Assembly (NCBI GenBank): GCA_030144725.1
Contig: JASKMD010000019.1
Coordinates: 3,470,179-3,534,178 of the forward strand
Reading direction: 5' to 3'
Source: Haematococcus lacustris
Taxonomy: Eukaryota > Chlorophyta > Chlorophyceae > Chlamydomonadales > Haematococcaceae
Length of the DNA: 64,000 nt
Shown here: in pieces, positions 61,801 to 64,000 of the stretch
Layout: every line of letters starts with the position of its first letter
How positions within the stretch are numbered: the stretch's first letter is position 1
Notes under the pieces: generated by a model
What the model was told of the DNA's origin: nothing
What the model saw: the letters and a program-made list of their open reading frames with translations, nothing else
Database searches by the model: none
Translations under genes and position numbers: made by a program

Positions 61801-63953
61801 CCGCCTGGCAGCAGGTGGGACCCTGGCTGTGGGCTGTGGGGGGGATGCAGAGGGAAGGGGGAGAGGGGGAGTAATGTGATAATGGGATACTGTCTTGTGT
61901 TGGCCTAAGGCATCAGACCAGGCTGGTAGGGTGCATCCCCCCATGGAAAGAGCCCATGGAAAGAGGCCATGGAAAGAGCCCATGGAAAGAGGCCATGGAA
62001 AGAGCCCATGGAAAGAGCCCATGGAAGCCCATGGAAAGAGGCCATGGGGGGGTGGGAAAGAGGGGGAGGTGTGAGGGCCTATTCAAGATCAGAATCATCA
62101 TAAACAGCAGGATCCCAGAAGTGGAAGGGGGGATGTTGAAGGCAGAGGGACGGACAGGGCAGTGTTGGAGGGAGGGGGCGGGGAAGGGTGGGGAGGGGAA
62201 GGGGGCAGGGGGGCAAGGGAGGTGCTAGTGTCTGCCAAGTCATGTGCCGTAGGTCCTGTGCCCAAGGCTAGGGTGGCAGGGTGCTGTCGCTGCACCTGTG
62301 GCCACGTGGCCTTGTGGGGTAGGGCAGGGGGGAGGGGGCGGAGTGAGCAGCAGAGTGCTGCAGGTGGGGGATGGAGCCACATAGGGGAGGGGGCTGGATA
62401 GGGAGAGTGGGCCCGCCACTGTCAAGCCACTGTCAACAGCAGCAGCTGCACTGCTGGGCTCTGGCTGCAAGTGTGAATCACACGCTGCTGCTGCTGCTGC
62501 TGCTGCACCCCCTGCAACCCCCTTCACCCCCTGCCACCCCCTTCACCCCCTACACCCTGCACCCCCGCCTGTAGGCCTGGACGAGGTGCGGGCGGCGCTG
62601 AGTGGCAAGGCCAGCGCTGCAGAGGTGACCTCCAGCCTGGCTGCAAAGGTTGACGCAGCGGACCTGGAGCAGCGGCTGAGGGACAAGGTGTGGCCAGCAG
62701 GGGCGAAGCAGCAGCGGGGGGGAGCAGCAAGGCCGGGACCAGGCACCCAATGGGAAGCACTCTCTTTACCCCATGCGTACGCCCATGTTGACCTCCATGT
62801 ATATTCCCATGTATACCTCCATGTGTACCTCCATGCATATTCCCATGTATACCTCTATGTTGGGGATTTTGCAAGAATACTTTGGCAGCCAAAAGAGCAT
62901 GCAGCAGTCACCCTTGCACTCGCTGCTTGACCTGCTGCAGGCCAGCCGCAAGCTGGTGGAAGAAGCGCTTGCCTGCAAGGCTGACAGCAGCGCGCTGCAG
63001 GGGGTGGAGGGGGAGGTGAGGGCGCAGCTGGATGACGCTCTCCATGCATTGAGCCGCAAAGCTGACATGGCAGTGCTGGAGGAGGTGAGGTGCAGGCGTG
63101 GGAGCGAAGGGCTGGGGCCAAACAGGGCAGTACGTGGGGAGCAGTGGGGGAAGGGTGGCCGGCAGAAGTGGTCCGGGTGGCGGCAGGGATAGCGGCAGGG
63201 GCGGGGGCAAGGGGTGGCAGCAGGGGTAGGGGCAGGGGTGGGGGCAGGGGTGGGGGCAAGGGGTGGGGGCAGGGGTGGTGGCTGTTCTGGCTGCTGCTGC
63301 CTTCTGTAGTAGTTGTATTAAACTGATTTTGCGAGGTTTTGAGACGCGAGTGTGGACAAGGGCTGATGCCGAGGAGTGGTGCAGGGTGTTGGAGGTTAGG
63401 TTGTTATGGTGAAGCATTTTGAAATGGAGTGACTCGAGTCTTCTTGAGTGATGAAGCAGAGCAGCGAGAGCAGGGTAAGACAAGTGAAATTGCGGGGAAG
63501 GTGCGCGGCTTGTCTCATGTGGGAGCCTCACCAGCAGCTCGCTGGCGTTAGGTGTCGCACCGCCATGACCGGCTGCGCTCCCGGGTTGAGGCGGACGCGG
63601 AGTCTGCGGCCGCGGCCTTGCGCGCCCTGTCTGTCACCTTCGACGCGTCGCTGTCCACCACAGCCAAGCGTGTCGACGACGCACTGCTGGCAGAGAGGTG
63701 CGCATCATCGCACATCAGAGCAGTCCTTCCCCCGTCATACCCGCCTCCCTTGTCGTGCGCACACGGGACGAAGGTGCGGGCTAGTTCGAGCGATAGGGCG
63801 GAGGCCGAGGTCACGGCATCGTCGGCTGGGAGCGTGGTGTTGTCACGCACTGCTGCCGCGTCTGACACCTTCCGCAGTGCGCTGCGAATGGAAGTGCAGG
63901 ACGTGGAGGACAGGCTCGCCGCGGCGCTGGCGCGCAAAGCCGAGGGGTCTGAG
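58894..63953 (+). CDS. Coiled-coil protein with recurring K-A-D/N heptad modules, eight exons, continues past window
   Basis: Exons 58894-58980, 60020-60085, 61009-61086, 61748-61814, 62575-62687, 62941-63084, 63552-63697 and 63878-63953 have GT-AG borders and join in frame throughout, including two split codons. Each encodes 22-49 residues rich in Ala, Glu, Leu, Lys and Arg, with a recurring pattern such as LQRKANAPEVASRLAE, VGRKADTEDMERRA, LSGKASAAEV, LACKADSSAL and LSRKADMAVLEE. This predicts a long alpha-helical coiled coil, probably structural. I do not recognise the family; cytoskeletal or basal-body roles would be guesses. The last donor at 63954 shows the gene continues beyond 64000. 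Confidence 0.8.
59280..59510. repeat. CAGGTGTT-spaced GTACA repeats in an intron
   Basis: CAGTACAGTACAGTACAGTA and the palindromic GTACAGTGTACAGTGTACTG lie between several copies of CAGGTGTTCAGT and CTCACAGGTGTTGAGGCA. Confidence 0.8.
61338..61658. repeat. (CCCTA)n pentanucleotide array inside an intron
   Basis: About 63 units with one interruption near 61586 (CTCTAACCAA). It ends in mixed CCCTAACCAACTCTAACC text. It resembles telomeric repeats but has a 5-bp unit and lies within the coiled-coil gene. Confidence 0.96.
61941..62045. repeat. CCATGGAAAGAG minisatellite in an intron
   Basis: 12-13-bp units CCATGGAAAGAGC or CCATGGAAAGAGG, about eight copies, between the exons at 61748 and 62575. 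Confidence 0.9.
62770..62860. repeat. CCCATGTATACCTCCATG degenerate 12-bp repeat in an intron
   Basis: Alternating CCCATGT and CTCCATG phrases about every 12 bp, between the exons at 62575 and 62941. Confidence 0.8.
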
Positions 63954-64000
63954 GTGCGTGAGGGTCTCGCGCTGGCTGCACTGTCCCCACTAATGCTACT

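Overview
The window is 64 kb of GC-rich nuclear DNA, most likely from a green alga of the Chlamydomonadales. I cannot name the species. The lineage call rests on a LINE that carries both an APE and a C-terminal PD-(D/E)XK endonuclease (the Dualen/RandI type first described in Chlamydomonas), on a plant/algal-type NCS1 nucleobase transporter, and on very short GC-rich exons with repeat-filled introns. Two runs of exactly 500 N (33929-34428, 49542-50041) are scaffold gaps, so the window is three contigs.

Regions 1-49541 are a repeat and transposon landscape. At 1-2290 there are minisatellites that I infer to be the 5' region of a LINE. A chromodomain Ty3/gypsy family on the minus strand appears as a 5' half (2303-5101), a 3' half (36980-40550) and a complete but defective copy (13672-26281, TSD GGTGA). 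The complete copy is split by a 6.2 kb CACTA-like DNA transposon (17560-23802), which contains a 1.5 kb pogo-like element (19045-20580). A Ty1/copia element lies on the plus strand at 7263-12184. Two Dualen-like LINEs lie on the minus strand (27505-33928 and 40551-49541). The sequence hosting these insertions is a tandemly repeated unit (pentanucleotide array, exon-like modules, 93-bp minisatellite, palindrome array) seen in two or three partial copies.

The second LINE has the richest content: one open frame of about 2,958 codons that reads, in order, hydrophobic leader, 2A-type stop-carry-on motif, two tandem Josephin-like cysteine protease domains, APE endonuclease, reverse transcriptase, PHD finger, RNase H, zinc knuckle and PD-(D/E)XK endonuclease. 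The Ty3 LTRs carry a tRNA-like A-box/B-box pair.

Region 50042-64000 holds two host genes on the plus strand: the 3' part of an NCS1 nucleobase symporter (six visible exons, 50129-55549, two apparent homopolymer frameshifts) and a coiled-coil protein gene (eight phase-consistent exons from 58894 to 63953, probably starting near 57067 and running off the window). Their introns are filled with GGTCA, CCCCA, CCCTA and longer tandem arrays.

The two Ty3 halves, their shared TSD (CCCTT), their identical LTRs, and a 12-bp duplication around the LINE all fit one Ty3 copy with a LINE inside it, if 34429-49541 lies before position 1. Either the contigs are mis-ordered or the locus is duplicated.
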